From positions 36,061-100,060 of the forward strand of contig NW_005179115.1 in the NCBI RefSeq assembly GCF_000350225.1: DNA of 64,000 nt. Reading direction: 5' to 3'. The notes below the pieces were generated by a model, which was not told the origin of the DNA, did no database searches, and saw only the letters and a list, made by a program, of their open reading frames with translations. Source of the DNA: Chondrus crispus. Lineage: Eukaryota; Rhodophyta; Florideophyceae; Gigartinales; Gigartinaceae. The position numbers and the translations under genes are program-made. Of the stretch, positions 51,868 to 63,965 are shown one piece after another. Within the stretch, counting starts at the first letter, position 1. Every line of letters begins with the position of its first letter.

Positions 51868-54651
51868 CACGGGAAATAGCACGCCTCTGTAAGCACTTAC
51901 TGACAGCCGGGGGTCTCGCTGTATCCGCCTCGCCGCCGACCCATAAGTAGTAGAAGCGAGCTGTCCTATCCCGCTACCTCTCCTCTCCATGTCTATTTCT
52001 CTCCCACCCATCCCCGGCACTGCCGCCCTCGTGTCGTGTCTCCTTTTTCATCATGTCTTTTTCTCTTTCTTTGTTTTCCTTTTGAATCTTTCGTCCTTTT
52101 TAATGTTTGATTCGTCCTGTTCTACTGTAGCGCTACTGTAGCATGTTGGATCCTGTTTAGCTGATGTCCCACTGACCATCAACCATCGTAAAACTACGAA
52201 TATCTTCAGTACAATACCGCACTGCCGGTACGTACAGTACAGTGTGTCTGTCCATCTCTTCTGGCCAAATCTCAAGCCTCCTCTTTTCATGCGGCGGTCA
52301 TGAAATCTACCAAAGATAATACACGATGAAGCGTAAATGCCATGGGGTGCCAAACCTGTGGAAGGCTCCGGTCATGGTGACACTACTGTAGAAGCCATTC
52401 TCCGTGACTTCAAAGCTAGGCAACAAGGACTCTCGCGGCTTAAAAGAGAGGTCACGTGAGATCCTGATGAGGATTGCAACCAGAAGAAATCCTCAGGAAG
52501 TTACTGAAAGGCCTTTCACTCCATCACAACGATGCAGGCTTTGATCATTCGTCAATGGATAGGCGTAACAATCCTGATTCTTGCAAGCATGCGTTGTTTC
52601 ACGATTTCGTTGCCGTGCACAATACAGGAAAATCTGTGCTGGGCAGCTATGAAGCCAGGGACATGGCATTGACAATTTGCAGGGTGTACTTCTCATCAAG
52701 CAGCGAGTCGCGATGTCTTACGGTATACGGTATGCAGCACACACTCGTAGTTTTGAGGCTCAGGTGATAGGAATCCTCTCTCATACTAATAATTACGTGT
52801 AATCTTGTTTTGATGACGCTGAAAAAATTTGGGCGCTGTATCTGAAGCCTTTTTCGCAATCGATAACTAACGATACATTTGCAGAAAAGGGAAAGCATAG
52901 TAGCGACGCTCTAGTGACAAGGGTTTCCTTCGCATGACAGCTACGGGGACATGAAACAGTTTCAAAAGAACTGAAGACTATCTCCACAAGCGCTTTTTGA
53001 TCCCACAAGCCTCCGTTTTTATACTTAGACGTTTCTTTCGTCCGACCAAAAAGCAGTTTAAAGGCCCTCCGACTGCTGATTAAACCCTACCTAACGGGAA
53101 AAAAAATCTCCGACGTGTGCAGTAATCGTGTGCTCTAGCTCTTGACATGACACATGTGAAACGTGAAACGTGAAGAGTGTAGCCCTTACGAATCCTTCTG
53201 TCGCAATCACCCTATGCAGAAGTTCTCGTCATTTCCCGACCAACGGAGCAAAATGCAATCGTGCTACGGGCACTTTGGCCAGCAGCAGCAATAGCGCCAG
53301 CAGTTGCATTTTTTGTTCGGAAGAAGACAAAATTGATACATTATTTGTTGGGGCTTTGTGCGAGCCAACCACATAGGCAGGGTGTGAATGAAGCTAAGCA
53401 ATTCCAGATGGCGGTTGCTATATTGCTTCCTTCTTTGTTGTTTACTTGCTCATTATTTTCAACGGAGAAAAGCTGATAGCCTATCACCGTGTCCATTTTC
53501 CATGAGTGGTAGCCCTAGTGTCTACTAGACAAGACTTTACCAGTTCTTCGAACACTCCATTGGATGAGATCATTCCTGCGACAAACCCTAGCGAATTCTT
53601 TGAACGCTTTATAGGATGAGGTCATGGCTGCCCCAGGAAAACAAATGACCCACAACACCCTCCTTTCTTCGCCCTTAAAGCATCCCACGAGATGCATAAT
53701 ACGGCGGAGAGAGGAGAGGGGATGTCTGTAGCGGTCACGGCAGTCACACGTCACACCAAAGAGATACACCCAAGTACAGTATTGATGGGAGTCGAGGATC
53801 TATAGCGCCTCCCGTCCCCCTCCTTGACGGCGACTCAGTGTTGTGTTGTTGCCCATGCCGATCGCGCGACAGGCAAAGATTTCAGTCTGTCGCTCAAATC
53901 CGCAACGGAGCCTCTTCGCGCGAAACGGTAGATCGAACTCTGGCAATGGAGCGGTGGCGGAGAGTATTAGCGTGGAAACGAGAGTGGCGCCAGGGGCGAA
54001 AGACGAAGCGCAGCAATGCAGTCATACTACTGTCCTTAGTTTAAATCGCTCTTCCTTGGAGCCCGTCAAGGGTCGAGGCTCCCACGGGAGAAACAAGTAC
54101 AAGGGTACTGCAGACGAGAAGCGCCGTCGGGCAATCGCGACCACTTACTCTAATCCAGATTGCGCGATGGGAAATTGCGCGCGGCCATGCACAATCCTTC
54201 GAAGAGATGCAAACTCACAACTGTCCACGTCATCACTTTCGGTGCGGACGCGCCAGGCGACGGCCTACAGTGCATGCTATGCGAAAGCCGTACTTACTCC
54301 TCGAAGGTACAGTAACTTACTCGTATGTACCCTGCACAACTGTTTTCCAGTTGCTACGTTACGCTGCGCGCCAATTGGCCTTGACGTACAGACCTGCGGC
54401 TGCGGTACCCTTGCAGCATCCTTTAGCGCGGCAGGGTTTTGATTTCCGCATGTCACGTCACTCACCCCATTTGCGCAAATCTGTTTAGAGTCATGTTTGG
54501 AGGCTGCTTCCATGCCATGATGTCTGCGCTCCGAGGCTTATATAGACGACATTCTGCCTTTCACATGAGTGACCTTCAACATGAAAACCACTGCTTCCTT
54601 CATATGATGAGGTGAGGTCTAACGTCTTCTCTTTTTACAAATCTACTCCAA
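51868..54651. other. Long stretch without supported genes
   Basis: Only weak overlapping frames, the longest being 53843-54442 on the plus strand, which lacks a recognisable domain. It ends with the promoter region of the first membrane paralogue. Confidence 0.45.
54539..54545 (+). promoter_or_regulatory. Candidate TATA box of membrane paralogue 1
   Basis: TATATAG about 107 bases upstream of ATG 54652, a normal distance for a short leader. Confidence 0.35.
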
Positions 54652-56484
54652 ATGCTGCGTCTTCGCTGTCTGAACCTTCTTCTGGCATGCATAACCTGCC
54701 TGTCTCTCTGTGTTGATACCGCCCGTCCTCCTCTTGTCCAAACAAAAAATGTTGATCCTGTAGGTCCAACAGGAACTCTCGACCCTCTGCGTCGCCTGCA
54801 AGATTCAGTCGGAACTGCTACTCAAGTTTGGGCTAATGGACCGATGGAAGAACACCGCACCATCGCGGCATCTCGAACAGGCCCCATGTCCGCAGTTTAT
54901 CGCGCAGCGTTGGCTTCCAATGCATCTCAAGAATGCAATCCCTTCTCCGGTCATCAGTGCGAAGTCGCGATCAATGGATTCGGGACTGTAGGTGAAGTGC
55001 AGTACACTTTCAACAACTCCAGAGAGAATCTACAAGGAAACAGCACGCAAGTCATGGTCGCTTGCCGATGTATAGGACAAGGGAAAAATTCTGCGGAGTG
55101 TGGGGTGGCACTGCTTGTGCGACCGATCACATTGACTAGAGTGGGCGCTGACGGCGAACGGGAAGAAACTGGGAGACATGTATGTATCTATGAGGCTGTG
55201 GGAGAGAAGTTTTCGGATTGCCACTCCGAGCTTGTTCGACTTTCGACACGACCAGCAGGGACAAAACCAGAATATTGGCGACACCCCTTGAATTTCACGT
55301 ACGAAGTTCCTGATCCAATTTCTGGAGACTACTGGCGTGCAGACGGACAACGCGGATGGACGCATGATTGTGAGGAAGCCGAGTTTGATGCGTTGCCTGA
55401 ATACAATATATCAAACCTTCGTCGGGAGGATCTTCGGTTCAACAATCACACGACACCTGCGGGGAAGGGAGGTTACTGCAGACCGCCGGAGGGTGTGCAG
55501 TATTACCGTGATGTGGCAGAAGGGAGTGATGATGAATGCGCGGAATTGTATGATTTTGCGGCGCCCTCTTCCGCACATATCGCAACGCAACAAGATGAAA
55601 TAGCCGTTGGCCAGGATCCCCATACCTATATATCGGAAAAAACACCCCTCACTTCATACACGGAGCTTGCACTCTCGGTTAGCGCGGCTTGTCTGGGCGT
55701 CTTGTTCGCATGGTCAATGTATAGAAAGATCATGAAGAAGAAGAATGCTGAGCAGCCGGTCAAATATTTCTTAGTGGGTTTGTTGAAGCAAGTTATGTCG
55801 TATGCACTTGAGGCGTTACCCTTGCATATCGCATTAGCTCATGAGGTGGGATGTCGTCACTGGTGGTCCCAGTTTGCCTTTATGGATGCTACTATCACGC
55901 TTGCACACGGATTTACCGGAGCGCAGGGCTCGGCACGAGACAGCATGCTGGTGATAACTGCTGTGATGGGTGAGGTGGAATATCTGTACACCAACGAGTC
56001 ACTTTTGGCACTAATCACAGCGCTCTTTGACCTCATAGCAATTGCCATATTTATTCTGACGGTTGTGAGAAAGACGAAGCATCTGCTTGAAGAGAAGAGA
56101 GCGAGGGAACAGATTGCCAGCTATGAGGCTGGGCTCTTGCGAATACCCGAAGGTCTGTCAAACACTTTGCGACGTCTGCAAAGGCGAAAGGGTATCCGCA
56201 AGTCGCGACACCATATTGAACGTTCAAAACAGTGGAGAAGCACATATTCATCACAATCTGTCACCAGTGACACTGAGAGAGGAGACCTTGCAGCAGAAGC
56301 GAGTACTTCGCAAAGCAGCATGTCAAGTCTAGGCGGCGCTGCATCGCATAGTCAACTGCCACTCTTTCATGGAATGGAAGAATATGACGCGGACAGAGAT
56401 GCAGCGATGGGTAACATGGACGTGCGGGACAGCAGAAACACAAGGAATACGTCCGCAGATGGGACAGCGAACACGAAAGGGTAG
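54652..56484 (+). CDS. Glycosylated multi-pass membrane protein, tandem paralogue 1
   Basis: It has 610 residues. The signal peptide is MLRLRCLNLLLACITCLSLC. The ectodomain (about 25-330) has many Cys (QECNPFSGHQCEVAI, ACRCIGQGKNSAECG, KFSDCHSEL) and N-x-S/T sites (NAS, NNS, NST, NFT, NIS, NHT). Then come likely membrane helices: ELALSVSAACLGVLFAWSMY, a longer hydrophobic pair around FLVGLLKQVMSYALEALPLH, and LLALITALFDLIAIAIFILTVV, followed by a charged cytoplasmic tail of about 120 residues rich in Ser and Arg. It resembles a surface receptor or channel in layout, but I recognise no family. It is nearly identical over its ectodomain to the next gene. Confidence 0.9.
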   Translation: MLRLRCLNLLLACITCLSLCVDTARPPLVQTKNVDPVGPTGTLDPLRRLQDSVGTATQVWANGPMEEHRTIAASRTGPMSAVYRAALASNASQECNPFSGHQCEVAINGFGTVGEVQYTFNNSRENLQGNSTQVMVACRCIGQGKNSAECGVALLVRPITLTRVGADGEREETGRHVCIYEAVGEKFSDCHSELVRLSTRPAGTKPEYWRHPLNFTYEVPDPISGDYWRADGQRGWTHDCEEAEFDALPEYNISNLRREDLRFNNHTTPAGKGGYCRPPEGVQYYRDVAEGSDDECAELYDFAAPSSAHIATQQDEIAVGQDPHTYISEKTPLTSYTELALSVSAACLGVLFAWSMYRKIMKKKNAEQPVKYFLVGLLKQVMSYALEALPLHIALAHEVGCRHWWSQFAFMDATITLAHGFTGAQGSARDSMLVITAVMGEVEYLYTNESLLALITALFDLIAIAIFILTVVRKTKHLLEEKRAREQIASYEAGLLRIPEGLSNTLRRLQRRKGIRKSRHHIERSKQWRSTYSSQSVTSDTERGDLAAEASTSQSSMSSLGGAASHSQLPLFHGMEEYDADRDAAMGNMDVRDSRNTRNTSADGTANTKG

Positions 56485-57787
56485 GGTTGATTTGAGGGCC
56501 GCGTCTCTAGTCAGGACGGTGGAGACTGACGAGGTTCATGTGCATGACGGTCACAGACCAGGCATCCGCATAAGGGAGTGGAGTGCTTTGATAGACCTGA
56601 TGGACACCGCTCATGGCGGTCGAAGACGACGGCAGCGTTATAGCGGAGGTATATATGGTATCGGGAATAAGGAGGCACGTGCAATTCAGTCGTACCAGAA
56701 TCATATTCTTCCTTGCCGACCAGACTGGACATAGCAGGCTGGCTTTGACTGGCTAAGAGAGAGCAGTACAGCTTGGTCTTCTCCTTTTTCGAAGAGAGTA
56801 GTTTTTGATGCGCCCCCTTTCGAATTGCGAACTCTACTACCGTACATTCTTTGAGCCCCGGACGCGATGGGAGGATGGACCGGGTAGGCTGCCATTGACC
56901 TGAAGTTCGGCGAAGTGCCGCTCCGCATTCTTACTCAAAGGGGACTATTTGTGACCTCCTCTGAAGCATGGGTTAGATCGTCATTCCGGCAGCGATAACA
57001 AGAGGCATGGAGATACATGGCCACTTCGGACAAACTCTTTGTCAAAATTTTTTTTATGAGCACAGTGAAGAGTATTCACGCAGTTACAAGTGAGTCTAGC
57101 TCACGACTATGAAACAAGGGGGAGGGTACACATCTGTTGGTATCTTCTGTAGTAAACAAAGACCATCTCTGGGTAAAGCACTAAAGCATATGTAGTAGGG
57201 TATCTGCAACCTATGGCACCCGATATGAAGGAGTTTTTTGAAGGCCGACGGGATTGCGACAGGGAAAGCTGGAAGGAAAAAAGATCAACAAGGTTCCAAC
57301 AAAGCATTTGAAGCAAGCTGTTGTGGACGCACGGCAGCTTTTAGTTGGCGCGAAATCGGACTCTTGATGAATAGCGTCAGAGCAAAGGGGGAACCAATTC
57401 GTCATAGCCACGCTAGTCTGTGAGGCCCATGGTTGGGTCGATCAAAGCCGCTGGCCAATGAGAGGCGAATTAGAAGATGGCTTTAATCGCATCAAAAAGC
57501 ACTTCCCCTCGTGGGCGCAATGACTTGCGTTTCTACATAGAATTGTTGCCGAAATGACACAGTTGTGGCAGATGTACATGTTGTATGGACATATTTGCAT
57601 GTTGCACGAATACTGGACGGTACAGTTCATACCGACACATGAGCAGTGTGTTGGGCCAACTGCAATTCCAAAAAGTACCGGCAAAGCGTTGCTGGGTAGA
57701 CGGCGTCGAATTACCTTGCAGGGAAAGAAAATTGTGACGACGAAAAAACGGAAATCGAGGAGATCGCAATCACGCTCCATACCATGA
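56485..57787. other. Spacer between the tandem paralogues, first part
   Basis: No supported gene. Confidence 0.45.
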
Positions 57788-57849
57788 TACAGTACTTGTG
57801 ATATCACAAGTACTGTACTATCACAAGTACTCTGCTATCAATAGCAGAG
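57788..57849. repeat. Palindromes between the tandem paralogues
   Basis: 57788-57817 is a perfect 30-base palindrome (arm TACAGTACTTGTGAT). 57819-57829 repeats ATCACAAGTAC, and 57830-57849 is a second hairpin (CTCTGCTAT-CA-ATAGCAGAG). Confidence 0.9.
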
Positions 57850-58442
57850 AGATCAAAGACTTCGGGAAAACGGCGGCATTGTTGCCTCGAGGACGATTAA
57901 AATTTATTAATTTTATGTCGCCCTGGTGCCTATTTGGAACCGCCATCTCAATATCCTTGCTGTAGACCCGTCCTCTTGTCAAATATGGGCCACACGGGGC
58001 AGCACATCCCTGCTGTATTGGTCCCCGGCCAAACAACCACTTGAGAAAATAGCCACTCACTGGCCAGCAACAGCAGAGCAGTACCATTCTGCCTCTTCCG
58101 CACTTTTGCTTATGGAGCACATATCTAGCTTCTGTTGGCTTTATGAATGATGGTCCGCATACCGAGGGAGCATAACGCTGCTCACATCGAAGAGTGGAAG
58201 TAGCACTTGTTCGGGGCGCCTTTGTGAAGCATATCTCTCTCTCTCTCGTGTGACATCATTCACATATGTTCGATGCTGCTGTCTTTCAGCTTCAACTCCC
58301 AGAGAATTTAAGTCTACAAGCATAAGACCACTTTCGTTCAACAGGCTGCACATACATCCCAGATTCCGATCTACCCTCTCACTTATGGCCTTCTCGTGTC
58401 ACCCGGTAATTCTTTCTGCTCTCCCTGGTCGCAATCACCACT
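57850..58442. other. Promoter region of membrane paralogue 2
   Basis: No other gene is supported. Confidence 0.4.
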
Positions 58443-60062
58443 ATGGCAGTTTCTGCTCGACTCTCGTTCTTCCTAATCTGTATAGCATTTTTTCTTCTTC
58501 CATTTCGGGCCGCCCGTATTCCACCCGTTCTTCGAGCAGATTGGCAACCTGAAGGTCCAACAGGAATTCTCGACCCTCTGCGTCGCCTGCAAGATTCAGT
58601 CGGAACTGCTACTCAAGTTTGGGCTAATGGACCGATGGAAGAACACCGCACCATCACGGCCTCTCGATCAGGCCCCATGTCCGCAGTTTATCGCACAGCC
58701 TTGGCTTCCAATGCATCTCAAGAATGCAATCACTCGTCTAAGAATCAGTGCGAAGTCGCGATCAATGGATTCGGGACTGTAGGTGAAGTGCATTACACTT
58801 TCAACAACTTCAGAGAGAATCTACAAGGAAGAAGCACGCAAGTCATGGTCGCTTGCCGATGTATAGGACAAGGGGAAGATTCCAACGAGTGTGGGGTGGC
58901 ACTGCTTGTGCGACCGATCACATTGACTAGAGTGGGCGCTGACGGCGAACGGGAAGAAACTGGGAGACATGTATGTATCTATGAGGCTGTGGGAGAGAAG
59001 TTTTCGGATTGCCACTCCGAGCTTGTTCGACTTTCGACACGACCAGCAGGGACAAAACCAGAATATGGGCGACACCCCTACAATTTCACGTACAAAGTTC
59101 CTGATCGAATTTCTGGAGACTACTGGCGTGCAGACGGACAACGCGGATGGATGCATGATTGTGGGGAAGCCGAGTTTGATGCGTTGCCTAAATACAATAT
59201 ATCAGGGCTTCGTCGGGGGGATCTTCGGTTCCACAAACACACGACACCTGCGGAGAAGGGAGGTTACTGCAGACCGCCGGAGGGTGTGCAGTATTACCGT
59301 GATGAGGCAGAAGGGAGTGATGATGAATGCGCGGCATTGTATGATTTTGCGGCGCCAGCCGCGTCAAACCGGGGGACGCAGCAGGATGAAATTGCGATCG
59401 GAATGGACTTGTCGACGTACCTGGCAGAGAAAATACCCCTTACTACCTACACAGAAATTGCACTCTCACTTAGCGCAGCTTGTCTGGGTCTTTTGCTCGC
59501 GTGGTCAATGCACAAAAAGATCATCACGAACATGAATGCTGAGCAACCGATCAAATATTTCTTGGTGAGTTTGTTGAAGCTAGTTCTGTCGTATGCGCTC
59601 GAGGCGTTACCCTTGCACATCGCACTAGCTGAGGAGGTGCGTTGTCGTGACTGGCGGTCGCTGTTTGCTTTCATGGATGCGAGTGTCACGCTTGCGCACG
59701 GATTTAAAGGATCGCGGGGTTCGGCAAAAGACAGTTTGCTTGTGTTAACCGCTGTGGTTGGTGAGGTTGAATTTTTGACAACGCATGAGATTTTTTTGGC
59801 ATGCTGTACGGCGCTATTCGATGTGACGGCTCTTGTCATATTCGGGCTGACGGTTGTGAGAAAGACAAAGCAACTCCTGGATGAACGGAAGGCGAGGGCG
59901 ATGGTTGTCAGTAGTAGGACAAAACCCCATTCGTCTTCCGTGCGCACGGAGGGTGGTCTGATTAGAGCTCGGCGGCGCAAAATAATTATCAAGTCGGCGA
60001 ATTGGGAGCTTGCCTTGGGGAGACTCATGAAGTACAAATTTCACAATGTCAGGTGGTTGTAA
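58443..60062 (+). CDS. Glycosylated multi-pass membrane protein, tandem paralogue 2
   Basis: It has 539 residues. The signal peptide is MAVSARLSFFLICIAFFLLP, unrelated to that of paralogue 1. From GPTGILDPLRRLQDSVGTAT onward the ectodomain is nearly identical to paralogue 1, with the same Cys and most N-glycosylation sites. It then has the same membrane segments (EIALSLSAACLGLLLAWSMH, FLVSLLKLVLSYALEALPLH, and a last hydrophobic helix with VTALVIFGLTVV), but these are less alike. The cytoplasmic tail is different and much shorter, ending in basic residues (RARRRKIIIK). Same inferred role as paralogue 1, at the surface. Function unknown. Confidence 0.9.
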   Translation: MAVSARLSFFLICIAFFLLPFRAARIPPVLRADWQPEGPTGILDPLRRLQDSVGTATQVWANGPMEEHRTITASRSGPMSAVYRTALASNASQECNHSSKNQCEVAINGFGTVGEVHYTFNNFRENLQGRSTQVMVACRCIGQGEDSNECGVALLVRPITLTRVGADGEREETGRHVCIYEAVGEKFSDCHSELVRLSTRPAGTKPEYGRHPYNFTYKVPDRISGDYWRADGQRGWMHDCGEAEFDALPKYNISGLRRGDLRFHKHTTPAEKGGYCRPPEGVQYYRDEAEGSDDECAALYDFAAPAASNRGTQQDEIAIGMDLSTYLAEKIPLTTYTEIALSLSAACLGLLLAWSMHKKIITNMNAEQPIKYFLVSLLKLVLSYALEALPLHIALAEEVRCRDWRSLFAFMDASVTLAHGFKGSRGSAKDSLLVLTAVVGEVEFLTTHEIFLACCTALFDVTALVIFGLTVVRKTKQLLDERKARAMVVSSRTKPHSSSVRTEGGLIRARRRKIIIKSANWELALGRLMKYKFHNVRWL

Positions 60063-63000
60063 GGAGACGGAAAATCGTGATGCAGGGGCAAGGAATTATT
60101 GGGGCAATAACGTGGCAAGTCTTTGCGACGCAGATTCCCATGTGCGAATGGGTGTTGTCACTGATGTTGAAGTGCGCCGGGCGGAACGAAAGGAGGAGAC
60201 GGGTGGCAGAGGCACGGCGAGAACGTGCATCGATGGATGCTTGTACAATCATTGGGATCGATCATTGCAATATTAATGGTATCGTTCTGTAGACTGTTGC
60301 GTAGCATTACGCAGCTAGCCCTTCCTGCAATAGGATGTGCAGGGCACAGTAATCATCTTACTACATTTCTGCTCAACCCTTCTGCTGAGTGTTGACGCTA
60401 ACTTTTTCGGTTCATCGCCTGGAACTTTCTCGCCCTCAGGATAATCGTCGCCACAAACATCGACTGTTGATTGTCTCCTTTTCGGAGAAAAAGATGGGGG
60501 AGGGCACCTGCTCAGTGATCCACATGGTCTCATTTCTGTTCTTCTGTCCTGACCCCTCTTTCACAACTCCTGCTCTTCGCGTTTCTCAGCCCCACAGGCC
60601 CTTCTTCAGTCATGTCCCACTTACACGGCCTTCCACTTGCGACATGATTCCAATTTTCATGCCATATCAGGTATGATCGATAAAGAGGGGGGGATGGCAT
60701 CTCTTCCTTTCCTCGCATCTTGAGAATTTTGGGAGCGGCGACTAGGGTTTTACTCGTACTTGCAGCGTTACAAGTACATAGAAGTCTCGCCGCCAATGGC
60801 AAAAACGGGAATTTGCCTCTAAACCATACACACAACCGTCTCGAGAGCATGGACATGGAAATCCCTCGTGCCCCTCCTCCCCCCGTGCCCTAGCTTGGGT
60901 TGGTCGAGTTATAAGTCAACGTGGTGAAAAGTTGACAGGGGGGGGGGGGGGGGGGGGGGAACATGTCTTCTTTGTTCCAAGATCGAACTTAGTTTTCGTT
61001 CAATGGCCAGGGCGAGCTTCAAACAAAACAATTTGGCGTGACACGGGCTATTCATGCACTGTACCTGGCCGTGTGTGTAGGAGTTTCTTCGTATCAAAGT
61101 GCAATTGAAACACTGGTCTAAACTTTATGGAAGGGGACTGCGAGTTATGCAGGCTTTTAGGAACATGAGCATGGTGCCAACATGGCGAAAACGCTCCTCG
61201 CATTTGGGCAGCGATGTATTTGTAACTGCTTACTTGTGGCCTGCGGGGCACTGCCTCTGCGAGCGCACTCCCTCCTCCACGAAAGGATAAAAACAAAAGC
61301 ATGGGTTCCGTGAGGCCCCAGGGAAGCTATCTGTGAGAAAATATTTTCATCGTGACAAACTTTGTGAAGTTTGACACTTGAATAATGACACAATGCTTAC
61401 ATTTGAAGGCAGTCGGTAAGCTAATGGGTGTTGCTTTACTGGTGCACGTCACGCTCTGTGGCACGTAGTTGCGCGTTGTATCCAAGGTTGTCCACGCGTA
61501 GCCATTCGAGCGACCACGAATATTCTTGATACCGTTCTCGTTCTTGTGCGGAATTCACTTTGAAGGTTTGAGAATTCTTGTTTCACTAAATTTCACGCCA
61601 GCGAGGCTTGCGGAGTTTTCCCAATGCCACGCAAAAGGTTAATACAGATACTGTACAGAAAAGTTGTGACTGATGTTCATGTTTCTCTCACAGAAAATGT
61701 CTCTTATAGAAGACAGTATGTACCGTAGATCAACTCGTGGCAAACCACCAGCACGTTTTGGCACTTGGTGTCGCTTCACGCGTTCGGTGTCAGACCTCAC
61801 TGCTGCCACGTTTTGACATGAGGGCCTTTCTCCAGTATGCGCATGTGGACTCAAACGCAGATGTATCTCTCGATATGGCATTACTCGCTGCGCACGTAGG
61901 TATTGAGGGAAGCGTTACGGTGGTAACGATTTACAGCTTGTGCACACGACGTGTTTCATATTTTTTGACGAGAATATCGACTAGTGTTTGACAACGCTCG
62001 CCACGGGGTGCGAGCTACAGGATACTGCAGATCTTGCCCGTTCTATATGCCTCACGCCTACGTGGAGAAGTTGTCGCAGGCCTTGTTGGAGCCTCCAGAA
62101 GTGGACTTCATGGACGACGGAAGGGGGATTGTGTGACTCTGCATCTGAATTAATTCTGGTGAGGCGTTGTGCAGGACATTGCTACATTATCTTCCTTTTA
62201 AGGGCGTTGAGGCAAAATTGCATCATGATTCTACAACAGCGAAAGGTGCACTTGCCGCGAACGTGTGACTAGTGCTGTACCGGGTACTGTACGAGTGAGT
62301 ATTCTGTTTGTTATTATGTCACAAAAAGAAGGCGAGACCTTTTGCCAGAAAGAGTCTACTGAGGGGTAACAAAACTGCCTTCAGTGCAGAGAAGCAGACT
62401 CTCGGTTCTATAAGACCAACTCAAACCAGACCCCAGCTTGCGCCCTATTCATGCATACATCCCTACTTGGTAGTAACTCAGATCCTTGGTCACATTCTCA
62501 AACATTTCAGATTCGTGACGTTAGTCTCAAGAGGCCCTTTTTCTCTGTTACTTTACTCTCTACTACCAAGCCTACTCCGAATAGAGTCGATGTTCGCCTT
62601 TGCAAAAAGGAGAGTCAAAATGTTGTCAACGAGTGCGCGCGACGAGTGCACGCGAGTTATTTTTTGAGCGGTGCGACAAAAGGTTGAAGAACCTTTTACC
62701 GAAACTAGAGAAAATTAGAGCGACCACAACGCACAAAACACACGGCAAGTCGTACGATCACATTCAAAATCTAGGTATTGGAACGGTGTTTGGCGCGGCT
62801 GTTGGAAAATAAGGTGCCGCGACGCGTTTTGGTTGCGACACGGAAGACGTGGGCTGCTGCAGGCGCGGCAGCAGAGGCTGTGCACGAAAACGATCAATCT
62901 GGTACAGTTGGGCGACGCATCCGAGGTGCATGAGGTTAATTTGTCCAATGCGAGGCTGAAAAAAAGACAGAGTCCTTGACACGACCGCCAAACAAAATTT

Positions 63001-63266
63001 TGAAAGTAGACAAGCAAGTGATGAGGTCGAGATGAGGTGGCGCTGTATAGCACTCGAGAAGGCGGTGACGCGAATGCGGCAATATGCGCATTAAATAGCG
63101 AGAGACTTGCACAGATGCTTGATAGCGACGCATCATTTGTCATTGCGACAAGAATCGTCCTGCTCTAGCACGGACATACTGTACAACGTAGGATGTCATC
63201 AACAAGCGGACGAAAAGCAAAAAGGAAAATTGAAGCAAGCAGGTCAAAAAAAAAAAAAAAAGGCGG
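60063..63266. other. Long stretch without supported genes
   Basis: It contains 22 consecutive G at 60938-60959. The overlapping short frames have no recognisable product. Confidence 0.45.
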
Positions 63267-63965
63267 TCACGGCGGGTCTCTCTCCTTGTCAGCGGGACCA
63301 AACGGGGTGCCTCTCCTCTTGCTCTTCAGGCCAAACCCCTTCTCCATAACAAGCTCTGCTCCCTCAAGCACGCTGGCGTTGATCAAAAACGAGTCGCATA
63401 CGCCCGTGATCTGGCCCCATCCCTGGGTCCCCCTCTTCCGCAGCAAGCCAAGATTCCTTAGGGTGGTGACAACAGCGCAATCGGTGCCACTGTGGGCGAC
63501 GATAGGCGACAGGGCGAGCAGCGAGAGGGTAGTGACGCAGAAAGTCTCGAAGAATATGCCGGGCACGGCGGCAGTGGCGGCGGTGCAGCCGGCCAGGACG
63601 GTGAGCGGGGGCGTGACGAGGGCGCAGGAGTTGACGAGCTTATCAAAAATGTCGTTCCGTGGCGGAGGTGTAGTGTGGGGTGGGTGCAGGGTGTCGGTGT
63701 CGCACAGGTCGACGACGGATGGGTGGACCATGGGCAGAGCGGCGAGCTGTGCGCGGGCGTAGCGTAGGTGCGGAAGGGCGACGGGGACGGGGAGCGGGAT
63801 GGGGCGGGGGTGCGGGGTGTTAGCAGAGTGCGGCAGGCGGAGCGGCGGGGAGTGCGGGAGCGCGGGAGCGGGGACTCGGACGGGGACGGGGACTCGGACC
63901 CGTGGGGGTGGAGCGAGGCCGAAGCGGAGGGCGGCGGGGTCGAGGTAGCGCCAGGAGAACCAGGC
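63267..63965 (-). CDS. Hypothetical hydrophobic protein, C-terminal part, cut by contig end
   Basis: The minus-strand frame is open from the last genomic base (63965) to a stop at 63267: 232 codons with no start needed. It begins AWFSWRYLDPAALRFGLAPP, then a Pro/Arg/Val-rich low-complexity stretch, then LRYARAQLAALPMVHPSVVD. Hydrophobic segments (TPPLTVLAGCTAATAAVPGI, FCVTTLSLLALSPIVA) could be membrane helices. The end is SFLINASVLEGAELVMEKGF and a basic tail. No family recognised. The true N terminus lies beyond the contig. Confidence 0.55.
   Translation of the reverse strand, partial: AWFSWRYLDPAALRFGLAPPPRVRVPVPVRVPAPALPHSPPLRLPHSANTPHPRPIPLPVPVALPHLRYARAQLAALPMVHPSVVDLCDTDTLHPPHTTPPPRNDIFDKLVNSCALVTPPLTVLAGCTAATAAVPGIFFETFCVTTLSLLALSPIVAHSGTDCAVVTTLRNLGLLRKRGTQGWGQITGVCDSFLINASVLEGAELVMEKGFGLKSKRRGTPFGPADKERDPP

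Noticed and set aside
53843-54442. Plus-strand frame of 199 codons upstream of membrane paralogue 1
   Set aside because: No domain, no signal peptide, uneven composition. Also competes with other frames.
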